DNA from: Sipunculus nudus
Lineage: Eukaryota > Annelida > Sipuncula > Golfingiida > Sipunculidae
DNA: 64,000 nucleotides
Assembly (NCBI GenBank): GCA_026874595.1
Contig: CM049316.1
Span: forward strand, 25,133,839 to 25,197,838
Reading direction: 5' to 3'
The notes beneath the pieces are model-generated. The model had not been told where the DNA came from, ran no database searches, and worked only from the letters and a program-made list of their open reading frames with translations. Each line of letters begins with the position of its first letter. Position 1 is the stretch's first letter. The translations under genes and the position numbers were made by a program. Of the stretch, positions 32,802 through 44,651 are shown piece by piece.

Positions 32802-35800
32802 TTAGACTTGCATGGGAAATCTGCTGTTCAGGTCATTTGCCATGGCCACGAAGCTGTTGAAGATTTCTTCAAAGGTGGGTCGAATTTGTGACGGCGGCAG
32901 TTGGAAACCGTAGAAACCGGTGTCTCTCAGTTCATACGTATAGGCAAATTTAATACCCAGAGTTCCCTTGGCCCAGTCGTCGGATGCACCGGCGGTAGGC
33001 CCTAAAGAATTTGAAAAAAAAAATGAGATGGATATTACCACAGAATATTCCATATACAGTAAACTCTCAAAAATTAGACTACCACAGAAACCCTGTTAAA
33101 GTGGTCGTGTTTTCAAAATGGTCGTGTAAGCGAGGTCTTGTATCTTGTGCATAAAAGGAAACGTGACATAAAAGAAGTGGTCGTTATTTTGAGATGGTCG
33201 CCAAGCTTAGGTGGTCATTAGGCGACATTTTACTGTACACGTATATTATGGAGAAATTGCCATTGGAAACATAAATTAAAACTTTTAAACTACAACTGCA
33301 GTACAGTTTTAAACTGTTTAACAGTTCAATGGTGTAATATTTTTTTCAAACGCTCTATCCAAGGCAAGCCAACTTTTACCAAATATTCAATCTGTTGAAA
33401 TCAGTCCAATGTGTCTGTCAGTTTCTATAATTTCAATTTTATAATACTGACCTATTTGTTTCAGTCAGTATTATTATTTAGTATTCAGTCAATGTTTTCA
33501 TACATTAAAATGTATTTTTTTAAATTAATCAGATGTTTATATTTCATCAGGATAAACTTGAATGACGATATTGACTAAAATCTACCATCCACTATGCGCC
33601 TTCTGTAAATGCTGCTTACCCAGAAGGTAGGCCGAATTGAAGGCCGTGTACTCTTCTCCATGGGTGTTAAAAATTGCTTGATTAGCATTGTCGGCCACAC
33701 TTTGCTGTAACAAGATAACATTAGCGTATATAAAGAATGGATGGTAAGCATATAGTGATAATAATGCATTACCATCCATTCTTCAGTCGACTTGGCATTT
33801 TGAAAAAAATAATGAAATAAAATAATAAAAAAAAAACGCGAAGCCCAAGTGACTAATATATTTTTTTCATTCACGGGGTTTGCCAGTTAGAAAGCCTTAA
33901 TTTGTGAAATTTAGCCGTAACATGCTTTTCGTCTCGGTTGTATCTCACAACTGAGGTACTGATATATAGACAATTAAGAAATTGTTTGGCAATTTCAACT
34001 CTGCAATTATGATATTATGCTACGAAACAGATGTACCCACGCAAAAAATACAAACCGTGTTTCATAAGAAAATACAAATGGCCCGTTTTAAGGATCTTAC
34101 GATCCTACTTCAAACTCAGGCTTTCGCCTGCAACTGCGGTTATAAATGACAGTTTAGTTATAAAAAGAGCCACCTATATATTGGATCTTATATTAAGTCC
34201 ATTTAAATGTGCATCGCCAGTTTAAAGCAATTGCAGGCAAAGGACAAAGTTTAAGGGCATCTGATCGGAAAAACAAAAACACAATTATCTGGCTTCTCAA
34301 TGAGAGCAGGGCATTCCTGAAATTATAGCAGTAATAAAAAAATCGCGGTTATTGAGATGTAGCGGTTCAAGTGTTTAATATTACCGAGCAACTCAGCCAA
34401 AATGATAAATTTATGTGCATTCACGTCCCGATTAATTCGATCCCGAAATCTGTATTTATGTAACTTTATGTAACATGAATCGTGATTCCATGCCTCGGAA
34501 AATCAATGATAGAGATACATGACGGTAGAGTGTAACTTCAGTTATATTTCACCACGAGATGGCAGAACCTGTGGCTGTCCACATATACGCATGCTACTAT
34601 ATAAATATAGTAAATCGTACCGACTTGGCCAATCGGCTGCAGATACAGTTATAATATATCGTAACTTACCAAGTCATCATTGTCCGGAACGAACTCGTAA
34701 TCATAGCCCCACGGTAGGAGAATGTACTGGCCGTACGAGTGGATCGAATTGTAAGCCCTGACACGTGACGCCAGAGGCTGTAGGAAGGTATTGATGGCGT
34801 TGGTCTCAGATTGGTCGAAAGCTGCTCTGCCCCTGAAGATGTTGCTGCATGGATCAGAGCTGGTACCAAGTCCTAAAAAGGGCAACGTTTTCAACATTTC
34901 CAAATAACTCTCACAAAGCGCACACCCACGCAAGCCTGAGATATTATGGTTTATAATCGTATGTGGGAAACACCTTTACAGCTGTACAACTCCTCATTTG
35001 ATTAAAATTTTTTATGCGTTTGCCACCTGGTACATGCTTGAAAGCAACATCATGTCAAGACAGTGAGCATTATGATAATACATTTAAAGGTGCAAAATCA
35101 CCTACCTTTGCAAAAGAATTTATGTGATTCCTGGCCTCCTCTGTGTATTTTAATGATCTAAGGGTAATTGTGGTTGTGAACAGTTCTCACAAGGCCTTTG
35201 TGAAGGATGCGTGAACTTGTTCATCAACAACATGTTTGTAAACACAGCAACACTGACAAACGGAATAAAAAAAACATGCAATCTAAGGTAGTAGTTTGCA
35301 CACATGCGGAGGTAGGAAGGTCACTTGTAGCAAATGGCCCTTTGCTTATCTGACTTGCTGCCAGATGTCCTTGCTGAATTTGTTTTGAATATTTTGTTGG
35401 GCCCCAAATATTATAAACACATTGGTATAAACAAAACAAACAGCCTGTGTGCATTGATATCCACGTTTTCTGGTCTTTTTTTTTATGAAAGCTCTAAGGG
35501 ATTAGCTTTGGTTTAGAATGGCCAGATAGGTGTTTGGGCCCATTTAATACATTTTCAATCGGAAGGTTTACTCTGTTGGATTAGATTATAATAGTTTAAA
35601 TATTGCACCGTTCGATACCTTATTGTCACAATACTTTCGCAAGTTTGCCTTTTATAGCCTTCGGTCATGCAGGAAATAGTAATAAAGCGATTTCCGCTTA
35701 TTTGACCTATTTTGATGGATTAAATTTCTTACGATTTTTCTAGGCTGCAGAATGTGTAAGAAGCTGTGTAAAAAAAGCAAATTTGGATCAAAGACCAATA

Positions 35801-38800
35801 AAAATGGTCAAATGTGTACCGTACCTCCCCACCTATATCCAAAGTTACGGTTAGGGTCTGTCCCACGACAACTGGTGCCAGGGTTGGTGCTTCGTGTCTT
35901 TCTCCACATTCTGTCCTGGAAATAAAAATATCTTTCCAAAATTATACCTACTAAGTTTATGAAAATTTTGTGGAAAAAATAAAGGGTACAAATGGCCTCA
36001 TATTTTCAAATGTTCTTCCAATTCAATTTGATCCTAAAATAATGTAAACATTATGTACCATCAGAATGTTATAGGGTATAAACGGGTGCCAAGTCACTAG
36101 GGAAAAAATGATTTGAAATGAAGTAGAATTAACCAAGGTTATATTTTCAAGATGTTTGTAACATTTATATATTTTGAACACCAGGAAATGGATAAATTAC
36201 ATCTTCAGGAAGTAAACTAGGGGGGGGGGTTGCTAGATTTCCTGGTGGAGGTGTTCATTTTCTTGCCCATATATAAGCATGTAATGTGTAGATCTGTCTG
36301 TGATGTTTTCAGGATCTCATCGAAAGAGAGCTAAACAGGCTTTATAGATCATCCTTATAAAATACACACATATATGTGTAAGGCCAAAAAAAGGTATGGT
36401 TCTCAGGCACTTTTTTCAGAAATCAGTACGGGCGGGTGGTATTTTATTTTTTATCTTTTTTGTGTGTTTCGATAAAAATGTCATATGATCGGGGAAAGCA
36501 GGAAAATAACACTTTTTCTTGCTCAACAGGTAAAAATTACTCCTTAAAATGTATAATTAACTTCATGAAAGATACAAATTAAAATAAAAATGTTTGATGC
36601 GGGATGTTAAAATTGACGCAGGCGGAGCCAGAGAACCATACCTTTTATTTTTTTTTGGCCTTATTAAAAATAAAACAAAACTCAGTACATGGATCAATTA
36701 AATATTTTCTATTCAAATGACTGAACTGAATTGCGATTTAAATTTGAATACCTGAGGGTAAATTATAAGCAAATTAGTAACAGAAGAGTCACTTAGATAT
36801 TAACATTTCATTATTTCATGTTTTTTTTTTCACTACTTCTAAACGAAATTTAAATTTTGTATAAAACCAAGCAAATACCTTAATACATGTACATGATATA
36901 AAAGAATTTAAGTTAGTACATATAATACCTACGTTAGTGTGGCAGTACTCATAACCGTCAGGGTTAGATGATGGTTCAATGTACCAGTCGTACTGGTTCA
37001 CCATGTTCTGGACCTCGGGATTGGAGCTGTACTCAGTAATCATCTGTTAAACAGTATGATATTACTGATAAATAGTCATTGACATCAATACTGAGACACT
37101 TTGCAGGTTAGGACTCAAAAGACTACGACTCTTTATTTAAAGGTGCCCACTCACCTATCTTTTGAAAAAGAACTTACGTGATTTCTGGTTTCCTCTGTCT
37201 ATATATTTATGATCTAAAGGTAATTTTGGTTGTAAAAAGTTCTTATAAGTCCTTCGTGAAGGATGTATGAATTTGTTTATCAACATCATGTTTGTAAACA
37301 CAGCAATGTTTACAAATGGGAAAACATGTAATCTAAGGTGGTAGGTTGCGTATATGCGGAGGTAGAAAGGAAACTTGTTCCAAATTGCCATTTGCAAAGC
37401 CCTGGTTTATCTGACTTGCTGCCAGTTGACCTTGTTGAACTTGTTTCGATTATTTTGGCGGGCCCCTACATATTATAAACATGTTGATATAAACAAAACA
37501 AGCAGCCCGTTTGCCGTGATCTCTATGCTATCTGGCCTATTGTTCTGAAAGCTCCAATGTATTACCTTTAGTTTATAAAGGTCAGATAGGTGATTGGGCC
37601 CCTTTGAGGTTTATATGGATTGAAATCCTCGCCCGGGGTCTGCTAAAATGCACCGCAGGTTCTAAATACGTCGGTTTAAATGTAATGATGAGGGTAATGT
37701 AGTCCGTTCATGCTTGTTCGATAAGAAGTGTTTCATGGCAAATGACCTTAACATCGGCGCATTTGTAGTAAGGGCTTCATAAAAAAAGTAATATCTTGTA
37801 AGCCTGCGCTTGTGAAATTTACTCAGAAGGAGTTTCATTAACATATAACACATTTTGATTATGACGATTGACATTTGAGACGTGTATTCTCAGCTTATCC
37901 TACAATTCCACGCTTTATTAGGTTCGTTTTGGGTATAGAAACGACCCCTGGCGGGAAGCTTGTTATTCACAAGGTCTTTCAACCGTCGTCAAATAAAGTG
38001 CAGTTCGTAACACATGAGCCTTGGGACAGGCAATCAGTGTTTGGGTGTGGTGGGGAAATTTAACATTATAAAACACACAAAAAGAGAGCTTTATAGAACG
38101 GAAGAAGAAGCTTATATTATTAATGTAACTACAGGAATAAACCGTTAGCCGCTTAAAATTGTCTTTAGTGGGTCACATCAAGAAAAGCCTTATATCAATG
38201 GGGTTTAAATTTCATCAGTGTCGTCAACTTTTCTCCCAGGGTGAGGGGGGATGAGTTTGTTTATATATATATATATATAAATATATATATGTATATACCT
38301 TTTTCAGCGTCTCTGAGTGTCATATTCAAATATATATATATATATATATTTATATAATTGTTATATATATATATATAAACTCAATCATATTTCAGATAAT
38401 TATAATGTTTTAGAAAATAAGTGTATTCGTGAATTCTAAGCAAGGTTTAGATATAACATTTTTTAGTAAATGGATCCAAAGTCTTTAATTCTATTTATTA
38501 ATTAATTTCATTTGCAATATTATAATATTATTCTCTGAAAAGTGTGTGTGTGTGTGGGGGGGGGGGGTGATAACATTGACCATCCCCCCTTGCCCCATCC
38601 CCCCCCATATTGACGCCCCTGAACTTCATGTACAGCTGGATACAATCAATATTCCTAATACAGCCTAAAATATATAGTATCTTCATAGGACAATCAATGA
38701 ACAACAAATCGATATATGAAGACACGTACATCTGGCTAACTTTATGTATATAATAGACGCATTCACAAGATTATGCGGGTAGCAGACTGACACATCCCAG

Positions 38801-41800
38801 CAAGGCTAACCATATAGATCATGTGACCGCCTTAACCACGACAAACTTAGGGCGCTTGGGTAGTTCTTAACTTTGTGAATTGGGTTTGAAAAAAAACTAT
38901 CGATGTAAACAAGGTAACGGATATAAACTAGCCAATTAACCCATAGCCTCATGTTATTTTACATTATTTTGCGGACTCTATGGATCTACACAAATAACTG
39001 TATATAACTTTTATTTTAATACACTTTTCTCGTTTAAAATTTAGACTTAAACATCTCGTGTGTATATGCATGATTTGACGGTCTCTCCATGCATGTCAGA
39101 ACTATAAAACAAGTAAAAAACCTTAGGGATCATGCAAAAAGAAAAGTGTTCATAAAAGGTCTTGAAACAGCGTAGCCATAATATAAGTGAGTAACTGTAT
39201 ATCAAGTGTGTGTATACCTTGTTGATTATGTTGAGGCACACGGCGGGGGCGATCCACTCTCTGGCGTGGATACCACACTCCAAGTATATGATAGGCACAT
39301 TACGTCCACTCTTGATCTGCATAAAAAACACATTATATAAATTTCTCAGGATACAAATTGCTCTAAAATGGTGAGATTTTCCTTAAATACCAAGTAAATT
39401 ATTTATTCGAACATTTATTTTAGGGCATCGTATATATTGTTCCAATAATTTAAAACAAAAATAAACGCGATTAAGAAAAATCGGAACTGCCTTTTGCTTA
39501 AACAGAATTTGACAAACAAAGGACACTCTTCTTTTATGCTTGCACCGAGGGTATCTATTTAATTTCCCCTCTCCTTTTAGGCCCCGAGTTCAGAAATTAA
39601 AAGCCACAAACTCAGATATTTCTCAATGTTTGTATTTTCCAAATGATTTTATATTAAAAAGGTGTCTGTATGAAAAGGTGAGACTAGTAATTTACATTCA
39701 CTTTTTCCCATTGTACAGATTACGTGTTCAAAGAAAAGTGAGTCTGTATATCGTTTTGTATAAAAATTCATGCGCCTTTTTTTTGGTTAAATCTTCGATA
39801 ATCAACCCTAGCAAGATGGAACTACACGGTTAGCATTCAATATATTAACTATTGTTTTCAATGGAACGAACTAAAATGAAATTGTTGATTCCTCTTATTT
39901 AGGACAAATTTGGACTATGATTAATGCTGTGAGTTCTCGTTTACTTAATGTTACTATCCCCTCACCTGCATGACGTAAAGGTTACGACCTTCGAATGACT
40001 GACCGATGGTGGTCAGCTCACAGAGAGAACCGCAGGACTGGGCAGTGTCGGTGAGGTAGGTCTCGATCTGTGGGGAGACAGGGGAAAGATGATTTTACAA
40101 ATGTGAATATAAAGAAGACATGGGCATATAATGGATCATTACAATGGCAACTGATTATCTGTTTAAAGCTTTCGTCAATGAATACCCAGAAAGTTTATGA
40201 TAAAGTATCTTAAAATGCTACCTATATCGACTACACTGCTAAAATAAAGCTTCACTGGTTACAGTGATGTAGTCGAGTCCACGAAGTGCGAGTGCAAGTC
40301 CGAGTCCTTAAAGTACAAGTTCAAGTCCACCTTCCTCGAGGATGAGTCCTTTGGAATCTGAGTCCTAGTCCGAATCAAATACAAATATTCTTATTTAAAG
40401 GTATTTAAAGGGATATTTGATATGGTAAAACTTGGTAAGTGTAGCCTTATTTGTTGTAATATTTTGTTAGTATTTAACCCATATGTACAATCGTTATATA
40501 GTATAAGACAGATTTTTCTAAACAACTGGAGTCCAGATTGAATCGTCCTTACCTCCAAATCCGAGTAGAAGTCTAAGTCCAAGGCCCTCGAGTCCAAGTC
40601 CGAGTCCGAATCATTTAAACAGTGGACTCGATTCATGAATCGAGTAAAGTCACATCACATTACTGATATGATATGAATGGGAAGTAGTAAAACAGAGAGA
40701 AAAACTGTTACAATATGAACTAATGTTTTGCAGCTAGAATCATTTATCATTTATTGACCTCTTGGCATTGGCAAATTATATATATTACTTTCTCAAGTTC
40801 TCGTTCATGGCCGGGAAAATGCTAATGGAATTTATGTGTTACGGCAGCTTCGATGTGGACAGTGATGGATCGTTCCCACAGCGGTTTGGGTTGAGAAATT
40901 GTTAACCATGTGGATTATACACCAAATTTGACCCACTTAAAGACGCGGGTTTGTCGGTCTAATATACTGAAGAGTTCCCGACACGGTTTTTACCATGTTG
41001 TGATAAAAATCATCGTCGGGAATTCCTTGCCATGGCAACCAAGTTTATGCAAATCTGTATGTCATTGGCGACATAGTATATATGAACAAGGTAAAACATT
41101 TATCAAATATATGTTTTTTTTTGTTGCTGTCGCATTTTTGTTTTGGAGTTCCCGCAAAATGGCAGACGTGAAGCCCAGTATTAGCGCTTGGTTAGGTGAT
41201 AGCGCGACGAAGAATGAAGAAAACGATTAATTTGGAAGACAAGTCGGTTCAGCGTAAGATCTCCCTATACTGAAGGACGCCATGTCCTCATTTATATCCA
41301 ATGATGAACATCGCACAATTAACATCGTCATAATATTTGCTTGGATTTGCCTTGGTTTTACCTCTCAAATAGGGTTAATTTAGGCTTGTTTATATCGATA
41401 AGTAGTAATTGCCCACTCATGAGGGGAATTTTCAATCATTATTTTTTATAATTTATTCAATGTACAGGCATTTGGGGATGGGCCAAGGAAAACTTAATAT
41501 ACCTAATACTGTTAAGGTATGTTTTTTATCATATAAGTTCTAATAAACGGTATGAGATACAAACCTCCGCAAAACGGTTGTAGTTATTGAAGTCAATCCT
41601 AGGTTCCGGGCCCATCTCCTGGGATCGGGCGGTCATCTGCTCTTTCTCCAGGTCTATGAGGCTTAATTTAAATAGAGTTTGGTTACTTATACAATTTCGC
41701 ATAATTATGGTAAAAACATTGTGTATCAGTGTGATCTAGTGTGCGGCTGGTTTATGATGTTTTAAACATGCCATATGTATTTAAATAATATTCCTTTATC

Positions 41801-43016
41801 TTCTAACCACTCAAACCAATTTCACCTATCTGTAAAAATACACAATCTTCTGGCAGTATAAACAAGTATTTGACGGCATCCTATTGGAGAAATTTAGTTT
41901 CCGGCAGTTGACTCAAGATAACGTGATCAAGAAAAATAATAATTTATTTTACACGTTGCATTTTTCTACATGGTCTCTTCAATGGAATAATTCATTTTAT
42001 GCGAACATATAATACGTTATATAAAACAAACTTCGTTTCAGTGTTTTTATAAGGTATGTCGATAAAACGACCATTGTTAGCTAAGAACTCAAGTTGTAAA
42101 TATCTGTGAAAGACGGTTACATACACGAATTTAAAGTTTTTGCATTCCATTTTGGTATATTGTCAGGTGAACATGGAACTTGTTAAATAATAAATGTTGT
42201 TATTGAGTACCAACGGCTAAAAACTGGTGTTCTAGTAACTCTGTTATCGCCCACTGCTTGTACATCATGTGACTTACGCCTGAACGTTTTCATGGACCAC
42301 GGTGGCTTCTAAGCCGGCATCACGGAAGAGAGTGAGGGCAGCCTCGGCGTCATCACCGGAAACCATGACCTGAGCAGGCTCTCTGATGCTACGGCTCAGT
42401 CTCCAGAAGTCCATCTGTAACGTTGAAGTTATATCAACATATAACAATATACCGTCATCAGTCTGCAGTTTTCTGAAAGCGTACACATAAACTTGTGTCT
42501 TTAATACCTTTTGGAGTTTAAGGCAAAAGTGGTTGATCTTAACTTAATCTGAGAAGAAAATATGAAAATGGAAGTAAAAAATTAATTCTCCGTTACAGCG
42601 CAAAGCAACTGTAACAATATCCGCTTCGAATCATTCTTTTACTAGGTATATGTGACTTTGTTACCCATAAGTGAGTCTCCTCAGTCTCTTGTAGGAAGGT
42701 CACATGGGCTGACGTGGTGGGCGTGGCCTGGATCACCTTGTATCTGAAAGCAAATAAAGATTTATATATCCAAAGGTAGGTTAACGTCGAATCTGTAGGA
42801 ACCAGCAGCCGTTCCTTGACAGGAGAATGATGAACACACAGAAAATCAGTGGTCTCCCTCTTTTTCCGATATTTTCGGTAATATAATTATATACGTTAAA
42901 TACCTAAACAGAGTTTTATGGAAATCGAGTGGACATTTCCAAAGAAATGTTGCCAACAATTTCAAGATATAAAAAAATAAAATGTAATATAATGAGAATA
43001 TGAGTGAAAGGCTTTG

Positions 43017-43050
<34 letters not shown>

Positions 43051-43281
43051 AAATTGCAACAGGGTAAATAATGTATTATAAATTATCTTAACAAGAATGA
43101 GCTATATAACAAAAAAGATAAAAGTTTGTAAAGTATCAATTCCGAAGAGTGATATAACTCATCAATTTATTAAATAAATTACCACCATTATTGGATACAC
43201 TACTCACCCAGTGTAATCCTTGGCAGCCTGGCCGATGGCAGCCAGAGCAGCGAGGATGAGGACCTTACAAAACACCTCCAT
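32802..43281 (-). CDS. Secreted pro-carboxypeptidase, M14A, predicted B-type
   Basis: Metallo-exopeptidase that removes C-terminal residues; probably a digestive enzyme. Eleven exons: 43281-43208, 42743-42665, 42414-42278, 41661-41565, 40067-39966, 39316-39218, 37043-36933, 35915-35825, 34872-34670, 33704-33620, 33001-32802. All have GT-AG borders and together give 425 residues, typical of the family. Domains: signal peptide 1-19; propeptide about 24-110, with a tryptic-type site near R109; catalytic domain onward. Zinc ligands H180 and E183 (GIHAREW) and H308 (SIHSYGQ). Substrate-binding R241, N255, R256; catalytic E383 (YELRDTG). Cysteines C249 and C272 have the family's disulfide spacing. 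D367 (SDDW) occupies the pocket position that is Asp in carboxypeptidase B and Ile in A, predicting Lys/Arg preference. The residue aligned with Tyr248 appears to be G360. Arranged head to head with the paralogue at 49058. Confidence 0.95.
33055..33237. mobile_element. MITE, CAGT family, in carboxypeptidase intron 10
   Basis: TA-CAGTAAACTCTC at the left and GACATTTTACTG-TA at the right give a TA-flanked element with inverted CAGTAAA ends. The interior contains AGTGGTCGTGT and GTGGTCGTTATTTTGAGATGG-type phrases. It fills about a third of the 618-bp intron. Confidence 0.8.
33705..34669. other. Left carboxypeptidase intron 9
   Basis: 965 bp, AT-rich, no repeat recognised except an A-run near 33820. 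It carries a CTCF-like CCACGAGATGGCAG at 34552-34565. Confidence 0.6.
34552..34565 (+). promoter_or_regulatory. CTCF-like motif
   Basis: CCACGAGATGGCAG resembles the CTCF core CCASYAGRKGGCRS with one mismatch (G at the Y position). Intron 9 of the left carboxypeptidase. Confidence 0.3.
35086..35545. mobile_element. MITE, AAAGGTGC family copy 1, intron 8
   Basis: Left end AAAGGTGCAAAATCACCTAC; the right end reads AGATAGGTGTTTGGGCCCATTT, the inverse with some mismatches. It is collinear over its whole length with the copy at 37139-37605. Shared landmarks are ACATGTTTGTAAACACAGCAA, ATGCGGAGGTAG, TATCTGACTTGCTGCCAG and AAAGCTC. About 460 bp, non-coding. Confidence 0.85.
35916..36932. other. Left carboxypeptidase intron 7
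   Basis: 1017 bp, AT-rich. The sequence CATACCTTTTATTTTTTTTT at 36639-36658 is inverted relative to AAAAAAAGGTATGGTTCTCA at 36384-36403. With GAGAACC adjoining both, they form an inverted repeat pair with about 235 bases between the arms, probably another small MITE. No exon. Confidence 0.5.
36380..36667. mobile_element. Small inverted-repeat element in intron 7
   Basis: The left arm AAGGCCAAAAAAAGGTATGG continues TTCTCAGGCAC. The right arm GAGAACCATACC continues TTTTATTTTTTTTTGGCCTT. The two arms are inverse complements apart from a few extra T/A bases. Internally GTGGTATTTTATTTTTTATC and AAAATAAAAATG are also loosely mirrored. About 288 bp, non-coding. No other copy in the window. Confidence 0.6.
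37044..39217. other. Left carboxypeptidase intron 6
   Basis: 2174 bp. It holds the AAAGGTGC MITE copy 2 (37139-37605), imperfect AT repeats at 38265-38370, and a GT/G-run and C-run repeat near 38545-38625 (GACGCCCCTGAAC). The remainder is unremarkable. Confidence 0.6.
37139..37605. mobile_element. MITE, AAAGGTGC family copy 2, intron 6
   Basis: Left end AAAGGTGCCCACTCACCTAT; complement of the right end AAAGGGGCCCAATCACCTAT, an inverted repeat of about 22 bp with three mismatches. 467 bp. This copy has the better-preserved ends. Two copies of one family lie in two introns of the same gene. Confidence 0.85.
39317..39965. other. Left carboxypeptidase intron 5
   Basis: 649 bp of AT-rich sequence; nothing recognised. 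A 97-codon plus-strand frame at 39540-39833 has no supporting feature. Confidence 0.5.
40262..40665. mobile_element. MITE-like element with GAGTCC repeats
   Basis: Starts CAGTGATGTAGTCGAGTCCA; the complement of its end starts CAGTAATGTGATGTGACT and reaches TCGAGTCCA. Both sub-terminal regions consist of degenerate (C)GAGTCC(A/G)AGT hexamer-like units in opposite orientation. The AT-rich centre (40385-40515) is unique. About 404 bp. Confidence 0.65.
41026..41230 (+). promoter_or_regulatory. Promoter-like motif cluster inside intron 4
   Basis: Within 60 bases on the plus strand: an RFX X-box-like CTTGCCATGGCAAC (41026-41039), a perfect octamer ATGCAAAT (41047-41054), an inverted CCAAT box ATTGG (41064-41068) and TATATAT (41077-41083). 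An ATG in the context AAAATGGCAGAC follows at 41159 and opens a 23-codon frame ending at 41230. The gene on the other strand is the carboxypeptidase. This could be an antisense promoter, an intronic enhancer, or a coincidence in AT-rich DNA. Confidence 0.2.
41662..42277. other. Left carboxypeptidase intron 3
   Basis: 616 bp of AT-rich unique sequence. No feature seen. Confidence 0.5.
42744..43207. other. Left carboxypeptidase intron 1 with (AAT)n
   Basis: 464 bp. Contains an AAT trinucleotide repeat at about 43019-43047; otherwise nothing recognised. Confidence 0.7.
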
Positions 43282-43360
43282 GATGTCTAATGAAGACCGG
43301 TAAAGCACATGAGGAAAATTAACATGTAAGGTGCGCCACAAGGTAGGTCGCAGCTGTGCC

Positions 43361-43367
43361 TTATCAG
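43361..43367 (-). promoter_or_regulatory. CTGATAA (GATA-type) element, left gene
   Basis: The minus strand reads CTGATAAGG, 80 bases upstream of the ATG, followed by an E-box CAGCTG. The identical CTGATAA core sits at nearly the same distance (79-85 bases) upstream of the right-hand paralogue. GATA factors drive gut genes in many animals, which suits a digestive enzyme. That link is inference. Confidence 0.45.
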
Positions 43368-43910
43368 GTGGCAAGGGGAGAGCTGTTTTTGTTTGATTTA
43401 TGACGCACTTTATTTAAAGTGATTTCGAATATAATTATCAAACAGTAGTTTAACTGGATCTCAGTCACGTGCACGCGTGAATGTAAAGCTTAATGGTATC
43501 CATTAATACAGTTTTAAAACTTAAATGAGATTACAAGGGTAAGTAACACTCAAATAAGATTTTAAGTAAAACATACACAAAGATAAACTTACAAGGTTAA
43601 ATAGCGTTTTATTAAATTTGTTAAAGTGAATGCCTTTGTTTTAAATGGTAATGTTTCAAATTCATAGTTTATGTGGACGGATGTCGTGTACCATAACGCA
43701 ACTGTAACTTCTTACACTTGCTCTTGCGTGTTCTGCAACCAACTTTGGCCTAGCAAGGTGTGATCTGGGCATGATGCACTCGTGAACTCGTGAACAGAAA
43801 CATCTGTAAGTAAATATATTTCGGTATAACTATGTATATCAGGTTGTAGATAGGCACAGGGCTTCACAAAAACCCGCACTCACACGTGTACAGAATCTGG
43901 ATTTAAATTT

Positions 43911-44165
43911 CAGTAGAACTCCTGCTTATGGTCACTCCTCAATAATGGTCAGATTTCTGGTCCCATATTTACCACCGTTACATGTCATATCAGTTTGCTT
44001 GTCAATGCTTCCATTTCTCTATTCCGTATTACGGCCAGATCTCCCGGTTTCGCAGGCAGTGAGAGTTGCAATTATGGTCAGTGGTCAAATCTGACTACCA
44101 CTGACCGTTGACTTCTTATTCCTATATTTTAATGACTGCCTCATTAACGGTCAACCCCCTGTCCC
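43911..44165. mobile_element. CAGT-family (pogo-like) element remnant
   Basis: Starts CAGTAGAACTCCTGCTTATG with repeated AATAATGGTCAG-type phrases, and reaches AACGGTCAACCCCCTG. This resembles the left end of the 7801-8418 element (CAGTAGAGCCCACTTAATG). The right terminus is not clear. Confidence 0.45.
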
Positions 44166-44651
44166 AACCATGACTGAGTTGTTTGACACGTAGCAGTGTC
44201 ACCGTGCACCGCTCAGCCTCATCAATGTGCTCAAAGGCATGGGTTCACCCCAGCATGTGTTTGTTTGTTGCTAGTCGGGTCCCAATGATTATGTGACCAA
44301 AGCCACTTACATGCAAACTTTAAGTAGTTTGCCATTCTTTAATTTACGTGAACATGAATATCACTCGAAAATAGTGCGGCGACCTTTGCACAACTCACTC
44401 GCGCCTGGATAATTAATAATGCAGAGGCATCACAACATGTATAAAATGTTTCGCAAACTCTGTCCCTATCATGGTTAATATCATGGCTACCAAGAAAAAA
44501 AATGAACTTCTTGTCAAAGAAAGGTAGAACTGATCAATAAGGGCGACGGGAAAGCAGCTGATAGTCAGCGGAAATCTGTGGTGGGCCACACTCATATTCA
44601 ATGCATACTTAAGGGAAACAGGAGATTATGATTTTTGCAATACCGTCGCTG

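Larger units (their letters stand above)
40068..41564. other. Left carboxypeptidase intron 4
   Basis: 1497 bp. The left half holds a GAGTCC-rich element (40262-40665). The right half holds a promoter-like motif cluster on the plus strand (41026-41230). Confidence 0.6.

Noticed and set aside
34666-34869. Second minus-strand frame in carboxypeptidase exon 9
   Set aside because: An alternative-frame shadow of the exon encoding the third zinc ligand.
40910-41230. 106-codon plus-strand frame in left carboxypeptidase intron 4
   Set aside because: No family resemblance and only the last 23 codons follow a plausible start. Kept only as a motif-cluster observation.
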